Shown here: positions 15,526-24,445 of the stretch, piece by piece
How positions within the stretch are numbered: position 1 is the first letter of the stretch
How the letters are laid out: every line of letters starts with the position of its first letter
Source: JAKVJE01 sp047722305
GTDB lineage: Bacteria > Actinomycetota > Actinomycetes > Actinomycetales > Microbacteriaceae
NCBI GenBank assembly: GCA_047722305.1
Contig: JBDNYM010000011.1
Location: forward strand, 1-46,726
Direction: 5' to 3'
Length of the DNA stretch: 46,726 nucleotides
The notes under the pieces: generated by a model
What the model was told of the DNA's origin: nothing
Databases searched by the model: none
Seen by the model: the letters and a program-made list of their open reading frames with translations, nothing else
Made by a program: the position numbers and the translations under genes

Positions 15526-16359
15526 TCAGTCTCCGATCGGCGCCGGACGCAGTCCGAACGGGGCCAGCCCCGCCGCACCGCCGTCTGCAGCGGTCAGCAC
15601 CCAGACGCCACCTTCGGTGACGGCCACCTCGTGCTCCCAGTGGGCTCCGTCGCTGCCGTCGACCGTCGACACGGCCCAGCCGTCCGCGGCCGTGACGGTC
15701 TCCTCCCCGCCGGAGGTCACCATCGGCTCGATGCAGATCACCAGCCCGGGCTTGACCTCGGGCCCGGGCATGCGCACGTGGTAGTTGAACACGGCGGGCT
15801 CCTCGTGCATCGAGCGCCCGATGCCATGGCCCACATACTCGCGCAGGATGCCGAATCGGCCCTGTCCGTCGATGTAGCGCTCCACGGCGGTGCCGACCTC
15901 GTTGACGCGGCGGGCGGAGGCGAGCTCGGCGACGCCGGCCCACAGGGACTGCTCGGTGACCGCGTTGAGCGTCTCGCGGCGGCGCTGCACCGGAGTGCTG
16001 CCGCCGGGGACCACCACGGTGAACGCGGAGTCGCCGTTCCAGCCGTCCAGCTCGACGCCGGCATCCACCGACACGATGTCACCGGGCTCGACGACGCGAC
16101 CGCCGGGGATGCCGTGCACGACCTGGTCGTTCACGGAGACGCAGATGGCGTGATGGTAGCCGGGCTCCAGTTTGAAGTTCGCCCGTCCTCCGGCGGCGTC
16201 GATGACATCCTGCGCCACTCGATCGAGCTCGAGCGTGGTGATGCCGGGGGCGATGCGGTCGCGGACGGCGGTGCAGACGCGCTGCGTCAGCAGGCCGGCT
16301 CGGCGAAGCAGCAGCATCTCCTCCGGGGTCTTGTAGCGGTACTGCAGTCGGCGGAACAT
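15526..16359 (-). CDS. map: Type I methionine aminopeptidase
   Basis: A 277-residue pita-bread-fold metallopeptidase that removes the initiator Met from new proteins. The two-metal site is complete: His82 (substrate side), Asp99 and Asp110 (VDAGVELDGWNGDSAF), His178 (GHGIGRSMHE), Glu211 (CIEPM) and Glu244 (HWEHEVAVTE). There is no N-terminal zinc-finger extension. ATG 16359 lies one base after the adk stop. The order secY-adk-map is conserved among bacteria. Confidence 0.96.
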   Translation of the reverse strand: MFRRLQYRYKTPEEMLLLRRAGLLTQRVCTAVRDRIAPGITTLELDRVAQDVIDAAGGRANFKLEPGYHHAICVSVNDQVVHGIPGGRVVEPGDIVSVDAGVELDGWNGDSAFTVVVPGGSTPVQRRRETLNAVTEQSLWAGVAELASARRVNEVGTAVERYIDGQGRFGILREYVGHGIGRSMHEEPAVFNYHVRMPGPEVKPGLVICIEPMVTSGGEETVTAADGWAVSTVDGSDGAHWEHEVAVTEGGVWVLTAADGGAAGLAPFGLRPAPIGD

Positions 16360-16360
16360 G

Positions 16361-16945
16361 TCAGGCGTCGCGCAGCGTCGCATCCAGCGCGGCGAAGGTG
16401 CGCTCCGAGACCTCGTCGACCTCACCGGCGCCGTCGACGCTGACCAGCAGGTCGCGCGACCGGTAGATGTCGACCAGCGGCGACGTCTGCGCCTCGTACA
16501 CCTGGATGCGGTGCCGGATGACGTCCTCGGTGTCATCCGAGCGCCCCTGCTCGGCGGCGCGCTTCAGCAGCCGCTCCACCACCAGGGCGGGGTCGACGGT
16601 CAGCAGCACCACGGCGTCGAGCCGGGTGCCGGCCGCCTCCAGCATGCGGTCGAGCTCGGCGACCTGCTCGGTCGTGCGCGGGTAGCCGTCCAGCAGGAAG
16701 CCCTCGGCCGCGTCGGGCTGGGCCAGCCGGTCGCGCACCAGCGCGTTGGTCAGCGAGTCCGGAACGTATTCGCCCGAGTCGAGGAACACCTTGGCCTGCT
16801 TGCCGAGGTCGGTCTGCTCAGCGACGTTGCGGCGGAAGATGTCGCCGGTCGAGATCGCCGGGATGCCGTAGTGCTCGGAGAGCCGCACGGCCTGGGTGCC
16901 TTTGCCGGCCCCGGGGGGGCCGATGATGAGGAGACGCTTGCTCAC
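16361..16945 (-). CDS. adk: Adenylate kinase (short-LID form)
   Basis: A 194-residue kinase that equilibrates AMP, ADP and ATP. The P-loop GPPGAGKGT is at residues 9-17, STGDIFR and GFLLDGYPRT bind AMP, and LLKRAAEQGRSDDTEDVIRHR shows the short LID usual in actinobacteria. The GTG start overlaps the secY stop by four bases (GTGA), so the two are translationally coupled. Confidence 0.96.
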   Translation of the reverse strand: MSKRLLIIGPPGAGKGTQAVRLSEHYGIPAISTGDIFRRNVAEQTDLGKQAKVFLDSGEYVPDSLTNALVRDRLAQPDAAEGFLLDGYPRTTEQVAELDRMLEAAGTRLDAVVLLTVDPALVVERLLKRAAEQGRSDDTEDVIRHRIQVYEAQTSPLVDIYRSRDLLVSVDGAGEVDEVSERTFAALDATLRDA

Positions 16946-18258
16946 TTCAACAATCCTTCGTAATGGCGCTGCTGCAGCTGCGCATTGATCCGCTTGATCA
17001 TATCCAGCCCCACCCCGACGAGGATCAGGATGGAGGTCCCGCCGAACGGGAAGTTCTGACTCGCGTTCACCGCACTCAGCGCCACCAGCGGAATCAGGGC
17101 GATGATGCTCAGGTACAGCGCCCCGGGCAGGGTGATGCGGTTGAGGACGTAGCCGAGGTAGCGCGCCGTGGGCCGGCCGGCCCGCACCCCGGGGATGAAC
17201 CCGCCGTACTTCTTCAGGTTGTCGGCCTGCTCCTCCGGGTTGAACGTGATGGCCACGTAGAAGTACGTGAAGCCCAGGATCAGCAGGAAGTAGATGATCA
17301 TGTAGGCCGGGTGGTCCGAGCGCGTCAGGTACTCGCTGATGAACCGCACCCAGGCCGGGGGCTGCTTGGTGCCGTCGCCCTGGTTGAACTGGGCGATGAG
17401 CGCCGGGACGTACAGCAGCGACGAGGCGAAGATGACCGGCACCACGCCGGCCATGTTGACCTTGAGCGGGATGTACGTGGTGCCGCCGCCGTAGATGCGC
17501 TTGCCGACCATCCGCTTCGCGTACTGCACCGGGATGCGCCGCTGCGACTGCTCGATGAACACGATGGCCAGCATCAGCACGATGCCGATCACGAGGACCA
17601 GCACGAAGGTGCCCACGTTGCGCTGCAGCAGCGCCCCCAGGGTGGAGGGGAAGCTGGCCGCGATCGAGCAGAAGATCAACAGCGACATGCCGTTGCCGAT
17701 GCCCTTCTCGGTGATGATCTCGCCGAGCCACATGATCGCGCCGGTGCCGGCGGTGAGCGTCAGGATCATCAGCACGATCGCCCACCAGCTGGTGTTGGCC
17801 ACCAGCGGGGCGTTGCAGGTAGAGCCGAACAGCGACCCGGCGCGGGCCACCGTGACCAGCGTGGTGGACTGCAGGATGCCGAGGCCGATGGTCAGGTAGC
17901 GCGTGTACTGCGTCAGCTTGGCCTGGCCTGACTCGCCCTCTTTGTACAGGGTGTCGAATCGGGGGATGACCACGCGCAGCAGCTGCACGATGATCGACGC
18001 GGTGATGTAGGGCATGATGCCCATCGCGAACACCGACAGCTGCAGCAGCGCCCCGCCCGAGAACAGGTTCACGAGGTCGTAGAGCCCCGCGGAGCTCTGT
18101 CCCTGCACCTGTCCCAGGCAGTACTGCACGTTCTGGAAGTTCACGAAGGGGGCGGGGACGAACGACCCGAACCGATAGACGACCACCACTCCCAGGGTGA
18201 GGAGGAGTTTGGTGATCAGTCCAGGCGTCTGCGCCGCCCGGCTCAGTGCATTCGACAT
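16942..18258 (-). CDS. secY: Protein translocase subunit SecY
   Basis: A 438-residue polytopic membrane protein with about ten hydrophobic helices, forming the SecYEG channel. Diagnostic segments are ITASIIVQLLRVVIPRFDTLYKEGE, the plug/TM region after YRFGSFVPAPFVNF, and the cytoplasmic loop ending in PEEQADNLKKYGGFIPGVRAGRPT. Length is standard. It follows rplO by 43 bases. Confidence 0.97.
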   Translation of the reverse strand: MSNALSRAAQTPGLITKLLLTLGVVVVYRFGSFVPAPFVNFQNVQYCLGQVQGQSSAGLYDLVNLFSGGALLQLSVFAMGIMPYITASIIVQLLRVVIPRFDTLYKEGESGQAKLTQYTRYLTIGLGILQSTTLVTVARAGSLFGSTCNAPLVANTSWWAIVLMILTLTAGTGAIMWLGEIITEKGIGNGMSLLIFCSIAASFPSTLGALLQRNVGTFVLVLVIGIVLMLAIVFIEQSQRRIPVQYAKRMVGKRIYGGGTTYIPLKVNMAGVVPVIFASSLLYVPALIAQFNQGDGTKQPPAWVRFISEYLTRSDHPAYMIIYFLLILGFTYFYVAITFNPEEQADNLKKYGGFIPGVRAGRPTARYLGYVLNRITLPGALYLSIIALIPLVALSAVNASQNFPFGGTSILILVGVGLDMIKRINAQLQQRHYEGLLK

Positions 18259-18301
18259 CCGGCCTGCTCCGTTCCCGCTGCTCGCGTAACCGCGGTCGAG
18301 C

Positions 18302-18772
18302 TTACTCGACCGAGCCGCCGGCCGCCGTGATCTTCTTCGCCGCCGCCGCCGAGACCTTGTCGACGCGCACGTCCAGCTTGACGCTGAGTTCGCCGTCGCC
18401 CAAGACCTTCACGCGCTGGTCGGCGCGCACGGCGCCCTTGGCGACGAGGTCCGCGACGGTCACGTGCCCGCCCTCGGGGAACAGCTCGGCGATGCGGCCC
18501 ACGTTCACGACCTGGTACTCGACGCGCTCGGGGTTCTTGAACCCGCGCAGCTTCGGCAGTCGCATGGACAGCTTCATCTGTCCGCCCTCGAAGCCCGGGT
18601 TCACCTGGTAGCGGGCCTTGGTGCCCTTGGTCCCGCGGCCCGAGGTCTTGCCCTTGGAGCCCTCGCCGCGACCGACGCGGGTGCGGCTCTTGCGCGAGCC
18701 GGGCGCGGGGCGCAGGTCATGCACCCGGAGCACGTCGACGCGCTCTTCCTCGGTCTTCTTGTCTTCCGCCAT
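18302..18772 (-). CDS. rplO: 50S ribosomal protein L15
   Basis: A 156-residue L15 with HDLRPAPGSRKSRTRVGRGEGSKGKTSGRG near the N-terminus and the GGQMKLSMRLPKLRGFKN segment, both conserved. The first dozen residues are an acidic/basic extension. The ATG follows the rpmD stop by one base. Confidence 0.95.
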   Translation of the reverse strand: MAEDKKTEEERVDVLRVHDLRPAPGSRKSRTRVGRGEGSKGKTSGRGTKGTKARYQVNPGFEGGQMKLSMRLPKLRGFKNPERVEYQVVNVGRIAELFPEGGHVTVADLVAKGAVRADQRVKVLGDGELSVKLDVRVDKVSAAAAKKITAAGGSVE

Positions 18773-18773
18773 G

Positions 18774-18950
18774 TCAGTTCTCCTCGACGGTCACCAGGTG
18801 ACGAACGGCATGCAGGTAGCCGCGCACCGACGCCGAATCCTCTTTGACCACTGTCTGGCCGACGCGCTTGAACCCCAGCGAACGCAGGGTCTCACGGGCC
18901 GCCGGCTTCTCTCCGATTCCGCTCTTGATCTGCGTGATCTTCAGCGACAT
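18774..18950 (-). CDS. rpmD: 50S ribosomal protein L30
   Basis: A 58-residue L30 beginning MSLKITQIKSGIGEK and containing LRSLGFKRVGQTVVKED, the full bacterial L30. ATG 18950 shares one base with the rpsE stop (TGATG). Longer frames upstream are read-through of rpsE in another frame. Confidence 0.95.
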   Translation of the reverse strand: MSLKITQIKSGIGEKPAARETLRSLGFKRVGQTVVKEDSASVRGYLHAVRHLVTVEEN

Positions 18951-19627
18951 CACTCGGCCCCTTCGCTCTCCGCGCGCAGCAGCGCCGCCGGCGCCACCGC
19001 ATCCACGGGCAGGTCGCGACGACCGGCCACCGCAGCGGGCTCTTCGAGCTTCTGCAGGGCGGCCACCGTCGCATGGACGATGTTCAGGCTGTTGGACGAG
19101 CCCAACGACTTGCTCAGCACATCGTGCACGCCGGCGCATTCCAGCACCGCGCGCACCGGACCGCCGGCGATAACGCCGGTTCCCGGGGCGGCCGGACGCA
19201 GCAGGACGACGCCCGCCGCCGCCTCGCCGATGATCGGGTGCGGGATGGTCTTCTGGATGCGCGGCACGCGGAAGAAGTTCCGCTTGGCGTCCTCGACGCC
19301 CTTGGCGATCGCGGCCGGGACCTCTTTCGCCTTGCCGTAGCCGACGCCCACCATGCCGTTGCCGTCGCCGACGACGACCAGGGCCGTGAAGCTGAAGCGA
19401 CGACCGCCCTTGACCACCTTGGCGACGCGGTTGATGTTCACCACGCGCTCGAGCAGATCCGACTTCGCGTCGCGATCGCGCCCGCCGCGGGAACGCCCGC
19501 GATCGGAGCGGCGCTCGCGGGAGCCGTGGCGGCGCTCGCGCTCGTTGGGGTCGACGGCCTGGCTGGCGGCCTGCTGTCCGGCGGCATCAGTCTGCTGCTG
19601 CTCCGGAGCCTTCTCGTTCTCGCTCAC
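18950..19627 (-). CDS. rpsE: 30S ribosomal protein S5 with extended N-terminus
   Basis: A 225-residue S5. The core (about 55-210) has LLERVVNINRVAKVVKGGRRFSF, the spectinomycin-loop region with no resistance change visible, and GKAKEVPAAIAKGVEDA. The first 50 residues are a low-complexity Gln/Arg/Glu-rich extension, seen in many actinobacterial S5 proteins. The GTG start overlaps the rplR stop by four bases. Confidence 0.95.
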   Translation of the reverse strand: MSENEKAPEQQQTDAAGQQAASQAVDPNERERRHGSRERRSDRGRSRGGRDRDAKSDLLERVVNINRVAKVVKGGRRFSFTALVVVGDGNGMVGVGYGKAKEVPAAIAKGVEDAKRNFFRVPRIQKTIPHPIIGEAAAGVVLLRPAAPGTGVIAGGPVRAVLECAGVHDVLSKSLGSSNSLNIVHATVAALQKLEEPAAVAGRRDLPVDAVAPAALLRAESEGAE

Positions 19628-19983
19628 AGTGCGAGCCCTCCTTCACGTGCGCCTTCGGCGACCGCGGCCACGCGGCCGATGTACTGGTTGCCGCCGCGGT
19701 CGAACACCACGGTCTCGATCCCCGCGTTCTTGGCCCGCTCGGCGATGAGCTCGCCGACCTTGCGGGCCTTCTCGGTCTTCGTCCCCTCGAAGGCGCGCAG
19801 GTCGGCCTCGATGGTGGATGCGGATGCCAGGGTGCGGCCCTCGGTGTCGTCGACCAGCTGCACGAAGATGTGCCGGGCCGACCTGGTCACGACGAGCCGC
19901 GGACGCTGGGCGTCCCCGGAGATGTGCTTGCGCACCCGGACGTGCCGGTGGGCGCGAGCCGATGACTTGCTGAACGCACTCAT
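19624..19983 (-). CDS. rplR: 50S ribosomal protein L18
   Basis: A 119-residue L18 that binds 5S rRNA. Segments RAHRHVRVRKHISGDAQRPRL, SARHIFVQLVDD and VVFDRGGNQYIGRVAAVAEGAREGGL are all conserved. The ATG lies three bases after the rplF stop. Confidence 0.96.
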   Translation of the reverse strand: MSAFSKSSARAHRHVRVRKHISGDAQRPRLVVTRSARHIFVQLVDDTEGRTLASASTIEADLRAFEGTKTEKARKVGELIAERAKNAGIETVVFDRGGNQYIGRVAAVAEGAREGGLAL

Positions 19984-19986
19984 GCT

Positions 19987-20523
19987 TTACTTCCCAGCCT
20001 TTCCGGCCTTGCGGCGAATGTGCTCGCCTTCATAGCGGATGCCCTTGCCCTTGTACGGCTCGGGTGCGCGGAGCTTGCGCAGCTTGGCCGCGACCTCTCC
20101 GACGTTCTGCTTGGACGATCCCTTGACGACCACCTTGTTGGCGCCCTCGACCTCGAAGGTGATGCCCTCGGGGGGCTCCACCGTGATCGTGTGCGAGTAG
20201 CCGAGCGAGAACTCGACGGCGCTGCCCTTGGCGACGGCGCGGTAGCCCGTGCCGACGATCTGCAGGGACTTCGAGAAGCCCTCGGAGACGCCGATGATGT
20301 TGTTGTGCAGCAGCGTGCGGGTCAGCCCGTGCAGGGCCTTCGACTCGCGCTGGTCGTCGGGACGGCTGACCAGCACCTGGCCGCCCTCGACCTTGACGGC
20401 GATGGGAGCCGGCACATGGTGCTGCAGCTCGCCCTTGGCGCCCTTGATGGTGACGACGTCACCGTCGACCTTGACCTCGACTCCGGCGGGGATGTCGATG
20501 GGGAGTTTTCCGATTCGCGACAT
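19987..20523 (-). CDS. rplF: 50S ribosomal protein L6
   Basis: A 178-residue L6, starting MSRIGKLPIDIPAGVEV, with two tandem L6 folds and the C-terminal PEPYKGKGIRYEGEHIRRKAGK motif. It lies near the factor-binding site of the large subunit. It follows the rpsH stop by six bases. Confidence 0.97.
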   Translation of the reverse strand: MSRIGKLPIDIPAGVEVKVDGDVVTIKGAKGELQHHVPAPIAVKVEGGQVLVSRPDDQRESKALHGLTRTLLHNNIIGVSEGFSKSLQIVGTGYRAVAKGSAVEFSLGYSHTITVEPPEGITFEVEGANKVVVKGSSKQNVGEVAAKLRKLRAPEPYKGKGIRYEGEHIRRKAGKAGK

Positions 20524-20529
20524 GATCGA

Positions 20530-20925
20530 TCACCACACGTAGGCGAGGATTTCCCCGCCCACGCCCTTGCTCTGCGCCTGACGGCCTGTGAGCAGGCCCG
20601 ACGACGTGGACACGATTGCGATACCGAGGCCGCCCAGCACCTTCGGCAGTTCGGTGGACTTCGCGTAGATGCGCAGCCCGGGCTTCGACACCCGCTTGAT
20701 GCCGGTGATCGCGCGCTGGCGATCCGCACCGTACTTCAGCGTGAGCGTCAGCGTCTTGCCCACGCGCGCATCCTCTTCGGACCAGTCGGCGATGTAGCCC
20801 TCCGCCTTCAGGATCTCCGCGATGTTGCGCTTGAGCTTGCTCTGCGGCAGCGAAACGGTGTCATGGTGAGCCGAGTTCGCATTGCGCAGCCGGGTCAGCA
20901 TGTCTGCGACCGGATCTGTCGTCAT
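20530..20925 (-). CDS. rpsH: 30S ribosomal protein S8
   Basis: A 131-residue S8 starting MTTDPVADMLTRLRNAN, with the RNA-binding C-terminal GLGIAIVSTSSGLLT segment. It nucleates the small-subunit platform and in enterobacteria represses the spc operon. I chose ATG 20925 over a start 14 codons upstream because the family begins there. A 75-base gap to rplE lacks the S14 gene often found at this site. Confidence 0.95.
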   Translation of the reverse strand: MTTDPVADMLTRLRNANSAHHDTVSLPQSKLKRNIAEILKAEGYIADWSEEDARVGKTLTLTLKYGADRQRAITGIKRVSKPGLRIYAKSTELPKVLGGLGIAIVSTSSGLLTGRQAQSKGVGGEILAYVW

Positions 20926-21000
20926 CAGTGTGTTCCTATTCTCGTTCGGTTTCGCATCCGCGTTCACGCCGATGCGACCAGCAACAATCGATTCTGGGTC

Positions 21001-21597
21001 TTACTTGGCGGCTGGGGCCGTCCGGGTCTTGAAGGGGAAGCCGAGCTCGCGCAGCAGCAGACGTCCCTCCTCGTTGGTGCGGGCGGTGGTCACCACGGTG
21101 ATGTCCATACCGAACACGCGGGTGATCTCGTCCTGGTGGATCTCGTGGAACACGCTCTGCTCGGTGAGCCCGAACGTGTAGTTGCCGTGGCCGTCGAACT
21201 GACGGTCGCTCAGCCCGCGGAAGTCGCGGATACGCGGCAGTGCGAACGAGATCAGGCGGTCGAGGAACTCCCACATGCGGGTGGCCCGCAGCGTGACGTG
21301 CACGCCGATGGGCTGACCCTCGCGCAGCTTGAAATTGGCGATGGCCTTGCGGGCCTTCGTGATGACCGGCTTCTGGCCGGAGATCAGCGCCAGGTCATGC
21401 GAGGCGGCCTCGATGAGCTTGCCGTCGCGCGCGGCCTCGCCGACGCCCATGTTGATGACCACCTTGGAGATCCGGGGCACCTGATTGGGGTTCGTGAAGC
21501 CGAACTCCTTCTCCAGGGCCGGGATGATCTCCTCGCGGTACTTCGTCTTCAGGCGGGGCTCGATCGCGCTCGCCGTGGTTGTGGCTGTGTCAGTCAT
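21001..21597 (-). CDS. rplE: 50S ribosomal protein L5
   Basis: A 198-residue L5 that binds 5S rRNA. It has RLKTKYREEIIPALEKEF, KVVINMGVGEA and the RIRDFRGLSDRQFDGHGNYTFG region. The ATG shares one base with the rplX stop (TGATG). Length is standard. Confidence 0.96.
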   Translation of the reverse strand: MTDTATTTASAIEPRLKTKYREEIIPALEKEFGFTNPNQVPRISKVVINMGVGEAARDGKLIEAASHDLALISGQKPVITKARKAIANFKLREGQPIGVHVTLRATRMWEFLDRLISFALPRIRDFRGLSDRQFDGHGNYTFGLTEQSVFHEIHQDEITRVFGMDITVVTTARTNEEGRLLLRELGFPFKTRTAPAAK

Positions 21598-21944
21598 CAG
21601 ATGTCCTTGCCCGACTTCTTCGCGTAGCGCGTGCGCACGGTCTTGGTGACGCCGTCTTCGCTGACCACCTCGACGCGGACGCCGACGCGGGTCGGCGCCT
21701 TGGTCTCCGGGTCGACGAGGGCCACGTTCGAAACGTGGACCGGGGTCTCCGCCGTCACGGTGCCGGCGGTCTGCTGGCCGTTGACGCCGGCGCGCTGATG
21801 CTTGGTGCGCACGTTGACGCCCTCGACGAGCACGCGGTCTCCCAGCACGCTGAGCACCTTGCCCTGCTTGCCGCGGTCTCCGCCGTTCGCCTGCTTGCGC
21901 CCGCTGATGACCTGGACCAGGTCTCCCTTGCGAATCTTGGACAT
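21597..21944 (-). CDS. rplX: 50S ribosomal protein L24
   Basis: A 115-residue L24 with the KOW motif KGDLVQVISGRKQANGGDRGKQGKV near the start and a basic C-terminus. It is one of the two assembly-initiator proteins of the large subunit. Its ATG is immediately beyond the rplN stop, with no gap. Confidence 0.96.
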   Translation of the reverse strand: MSKIRKGDLVQVISGRKQANGGDRGKQGKVLSVLGDRVLVEGVNVRTKHQRAGVNGQQTAGTVTAETPVHVSNVALVDPETKAPTRVGVRVEVVSEDGVTKTVRTRYAKKSGKDI

Positions 21945-22313
21945 TCAGATCACCTCCGGTGCCAACGACACGATCTTCATGAACTTCTTGTCTCGCAGCT
22001 CGCGCCCGACCGGGCCGAAGATGCGGGTGCCGCGCGGCTCGCCCTCGCCGGTCAGCAGCACGGCGGCGTTCTCGTCGAAACGGATGTACGAGCCGTCGGT
22101 GCGCCGGGTGCGATCCACGGTGCGGACCACGACGGCCTTCACCACATCGCCCGCCTTGACGGCGCCGCCGGGGATCGCATCCTTGACGGTGGCGACGATG
22201 GTGTCGCCCAGACCCGCGTAGCGCTGGCTGGAACCGCCCAGCACGCGGATCGTCAGCAGCTCCTTGGCGCCGGTGTTATCGGCGACCTTGAGCCGTGATT
22301 CAGTCTGAATCAT
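21945..22313 (-). CDS. rplN: 50S ribosomal protein L14
   Basis: A 122-residue L14 starting MIQTESRLKVADNTGAKEL and ending FMKIVSLAPEVI. It is highly conserved and lies at the subunit interface. It follows rpsQ by 24 bases and opens the spc part, which here is continuous with S10. Confidence 0.97.
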   Translation of the reverse strand: MIQTESRLKVADNTGAKELLTIRVLGGSSQRYAGLGDTIVATVKDAIPGGAVKAGDVVKAVVVRTVDRTRRTDGSYIRFDENAAVLLTGEGEPRGTRIFGPVGRELRDKKFMKIVSLAPEVI

Positions 22314-22337
22314 TGTCTTCTCCTTGTGCCTGCGGCC

Positions 22338-22610
22338 TTACTTGGCCTTTTCGAGGATCTCGACCAGGCGCCAGCGCTTCGTGGCCGACGTGGGCCGCGT
22401 CTCGCTGATGAGCACCAGGTCGCCGATGCCGGCGGTGTTGGCCTCATCGTGCGCCTTGATCTTCGAAGAGCGCCGCAGCACCTTGCCGTAGAGGGGGTGC
22501 TTGACCCGGTCCTCCACCAGCACGGTGATGGTCTTGTCCATCTTGTCGCTGACGACGTATCCACGGCGGGTCTTGCGGTACCCGCGCACCTGCTCCTGCT
22601 CGGCGCTCAT
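22338..22610 (-). CDS. rpsQ: 30S ribosomal protein S17
   Basis: A 90-residue OB-fold S17 with RKTRRGYVVSDKMDKTITV and the HPLYGKVLRRSSKIKAHDE segment. The ATG overlaps the rpmC stop by four bases (ATGA). Confidence 0.96.
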   Translation of the reverse strand: MSAEQEQVRGYRKTRRGYVVSDKMDKTITVLVEDRVKHPLYGKVLRRSSKIKAHDEANTAGIGDLVLISETRPTSATKRWRLVEILEKAK

Positions 22611-22885
22611 GCCTCGGCCTCCTCGGCATCGGTGTTCTTAGCGGTGTCTGCCTCGGCAGTGGCCGCCTCGCGGATGCCGACCTCGCGCTCCCGGATCACT
22701 GTGGCGATCCGGGCGATGTCGCGCCGCACGACCCGCATGCGGCCGTGCTGCTCCAGTTGGCCGGTGGCCGACTGGAAGCGCAGGTTGAACAGCTCCGCCT
22801 TCGACTTCTTGAGCTCCTCCAGCAGCTGGGCGCCGGTCATGGCGTCGAGCTTGTCGACGGTGAGCTCTTTGGAACCGAGCGCCAT
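22607..22885 (-). CDS. rpmC: 50S ribosomal protein L29 with acidic tail
   Basis: A 92-residue protein. Residues 8-70 are a normal two-helix L29 (LDAMTGAQLLEELKKSKAEL, then a GRMRVVRRDIARI segment). The last 20 residues are an Ala/Glu/Asp-rich tail. L29 stands at the exit tunnel, where chaperones dock. Its ATG shares one base with the rplP stop (TAATG). Confidence 0.95.
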   Translation of the reverse strand: MALGSKELTVDKLDAMTGAQLLEELKKSKAELFNLRFQSATGQLEQHGRMRVVRRDIARIATVIREREVGIREAATAEADTAKNTDAEEAEA

Positions 22886-23304
22886 TATGCGTCAGCCTCC
22901 TCGCGCTTGATGATGCGGGCCTTGACCGGCAGCTTGTAGATCGCGCGGCCGAGGGCCTCGCGCGCCGTGGCGTCGTCGACGCCGCTGAGCTCGAACAGCA
23001 CCCGGCCCGGCTTCACGTTGGCGACCCAGAACTCGGGCGAGCCCTTGCCGGAACCCATGCGGGTGCCGATCGGCTTCTGCGACAGCGGCCGGTCGGGGAA
23101 GATGTTGATCCACACCTTGCCGCCGCGCTTGATGTAGCGCGTCATGGAGATGCGGGCCGCCTCGATCTGCCGGTTGGTGATGTAGGCGCGACCGAGGGCC
23201 TGGACGCCGTACTCGCCGAAGGCCAGCGTGGTGCCGCCCTTCGCCTGGCCCGAACGGCCGGGATGGTGCTGCTTGCGGTACTTGACTCTGCGTGGGATGA
23301 GCAC
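22885..23304 (-). CDS. rplP: 50S ribosomal protein L16
   Basis: A 139-residue L16 beginning LIPRRVKYRKQHHPGRSG, with the GKVWINIFPDRPLSQKP and GSGKGSPEFWVA segments. It lies by the A-site tRNA. The GTG at 23304 matches the family start; an upstream in-frame start lies inside rpsC. It begins one base after the rpsC stop. Confidence 0.96.
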   Translation of the reverse strand: MLIPRRVKYRKQHHPGRSGQAKGGTTLAFGEYGVQALGRAYITNRQIEAARISMTRYIKRGGKVWINIFPDRPLSQKPIGTRMGSGKGSPEFWVANVKPGRVLFELSGVDDATAREALGRAIYKLPVKARIIKREEADA

Positions 23305-23305
23305 C

Positions 23306-24040
23306 TTACGCCTCCGCTCCGGCCGGGACGGCCGCATTGCTCTGCCGCGGACGCCGGCTCCGGGACGGCTTGGCAGCCGCCTCCTGGGCCGCGAGCTCGC
23401 GGTCGGTGATCTCGCCCTTGTAGATCCACACCTTCACGCCGATGCGGCCGAAGGTGGTCCGGGCCTCGTAGAAGCCGTAGTCGATGTTCGCCCGCAGGGT
23501 GTGCAGGGGGACCCGCCCCTCGCGGTAGAACTCGGAACGGCTCATCTCCGCGCCGCCGAGGCGGCCGGAGACCTGGATGCGCACGCCCTTGGCACCGGTG
23601 TGCATCGCGCCCTGCAGCCCCTTGCGCATCGCGCGGCGGAAGGCCACGCGGGCGGCCAGCTGCTCGGCGACGCCCTGGGCGACCAGCTGAGCGTCGGCGT
23701 CGGGGTTCTTGACCTCGAGGATGTTCAGCTGGATCTGCTTGCCGGTGAGCTTCTCGAGGTCGCCGCGCAGGCGCTCGGCCTCGGCGCCGCGGCGCCCGAT
23801 CACGATGCCGGGACGGGCGGTGTGCAGATCGACGCGCACGCGATCCTTGGTGCGCTCGAGCACGACCTTGGCGATGCCGGCCCGATCGAGCCGGTGCTCC
23901 AGGAAGCGGCGGATCTTCACGTCCTCTGCCACGTAGTCCTTGTAGCGCTGTCCGGGCTGGTTCGAATCAGAGAACCAGCGGGACCGGTGGTCCGTGGTGA
24001 TCCCGAGACGAAAGCCGAACGGGTTGACCTTCTGACCCAT
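23306..24040 (-). CDS. rpsC: 30S ribosomal protein S3
   Basis: A 244-residue S3, beginning MGQKVNPFGFRLGITTDHRS. The KH domain contains ARPGIVIGRRGAEAERLR (about 92-110) and the C-terminal domain includes MRKGLQGAMHTGAKGVRIQ. It lines the mRNA entry tunnel. The ATG shares one base with the rplV stop. Confidence 0.97.
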   Translation of the reverse strand: MGQKVNPFGFRLGITTDHRSRWFSDSNQPGQRYKDYVAEDVKIRRFLEHRLDRAGIAKVVLERTKDRVRVDLHTARPGIVIGRRGAEAERLRGDLEKLTGKQIQLNILEVKNPDADAQLVAQGVAEQLAARVAFRRAMRKGLQGAMHTGAKGVRIQVSGRLGGAEMSRSEFYREGRVPLHTLRANIDYGFYEARTTFGRIGVKVWIYKGEITDRELAAQEAAAKPSRSRRPRQSNAAVPAGAEA

Positions 24041-24417
24041 CAGTTGCTTCCTTCCGTCGTAGTCGCGTCGCTCGGCGTCGCCACGGCCACGGTGATGTGG
24101 CTGGTGCGCTTGAGGATGCGATCGGCGCGGCCCTTGGCGCGGGGGCGGAACCGCTTGAGCGTGGCCCCCTCGTCGACGTACGCCTGCGAGACGTACAGCC
24201 GCTGTTCGTCGAGGTATGTGTTCTCTTTGTCGGCCTTGACCTGGGCGTTCGCGATCGCGGAGGCCAGGAGCTTGTAGATGGGCTCACTGGCGCCCTGCGC
24301 CGAGAACTTCAGGATGGCGAGTGCCTCCGGTGCCTGCTTGCCGCGGATGAGATCGACGACGCGGCGGGCTTTCTGGGGAGTCACACGGAGATGCCGCAGA
24401 TGCGCGATGGCTTCCAT
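24040..24417 (-). CDS. rplV: 50S ribosomal protein L22
   Basis: A 125-residue L22 with HLRVTPQKARRVVDLIRGK and the tunnel-lining beta-hairpin around GATLKRFRPRAKGRADRI. That loop, where macrolide-resistance changes arise, has no obvious deletion. It follows rpsS by 28 bases. Confidence 0.96.
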   Translation of the reverse strand: MEAIAHLRHLRVTPQKARRVVDLIRGKQAPEALAILKFSAQGASEPIYKLLASAIANAQVKADKENTYLDEQRLYVSQAYVDEGATLKRFRPRAKGRADRILKRTSHITVAVATPSDATTTEGSN

Positions 24418-24445
24418 TGCCTCTTCCTCTCTTGCGGTCGCCGCC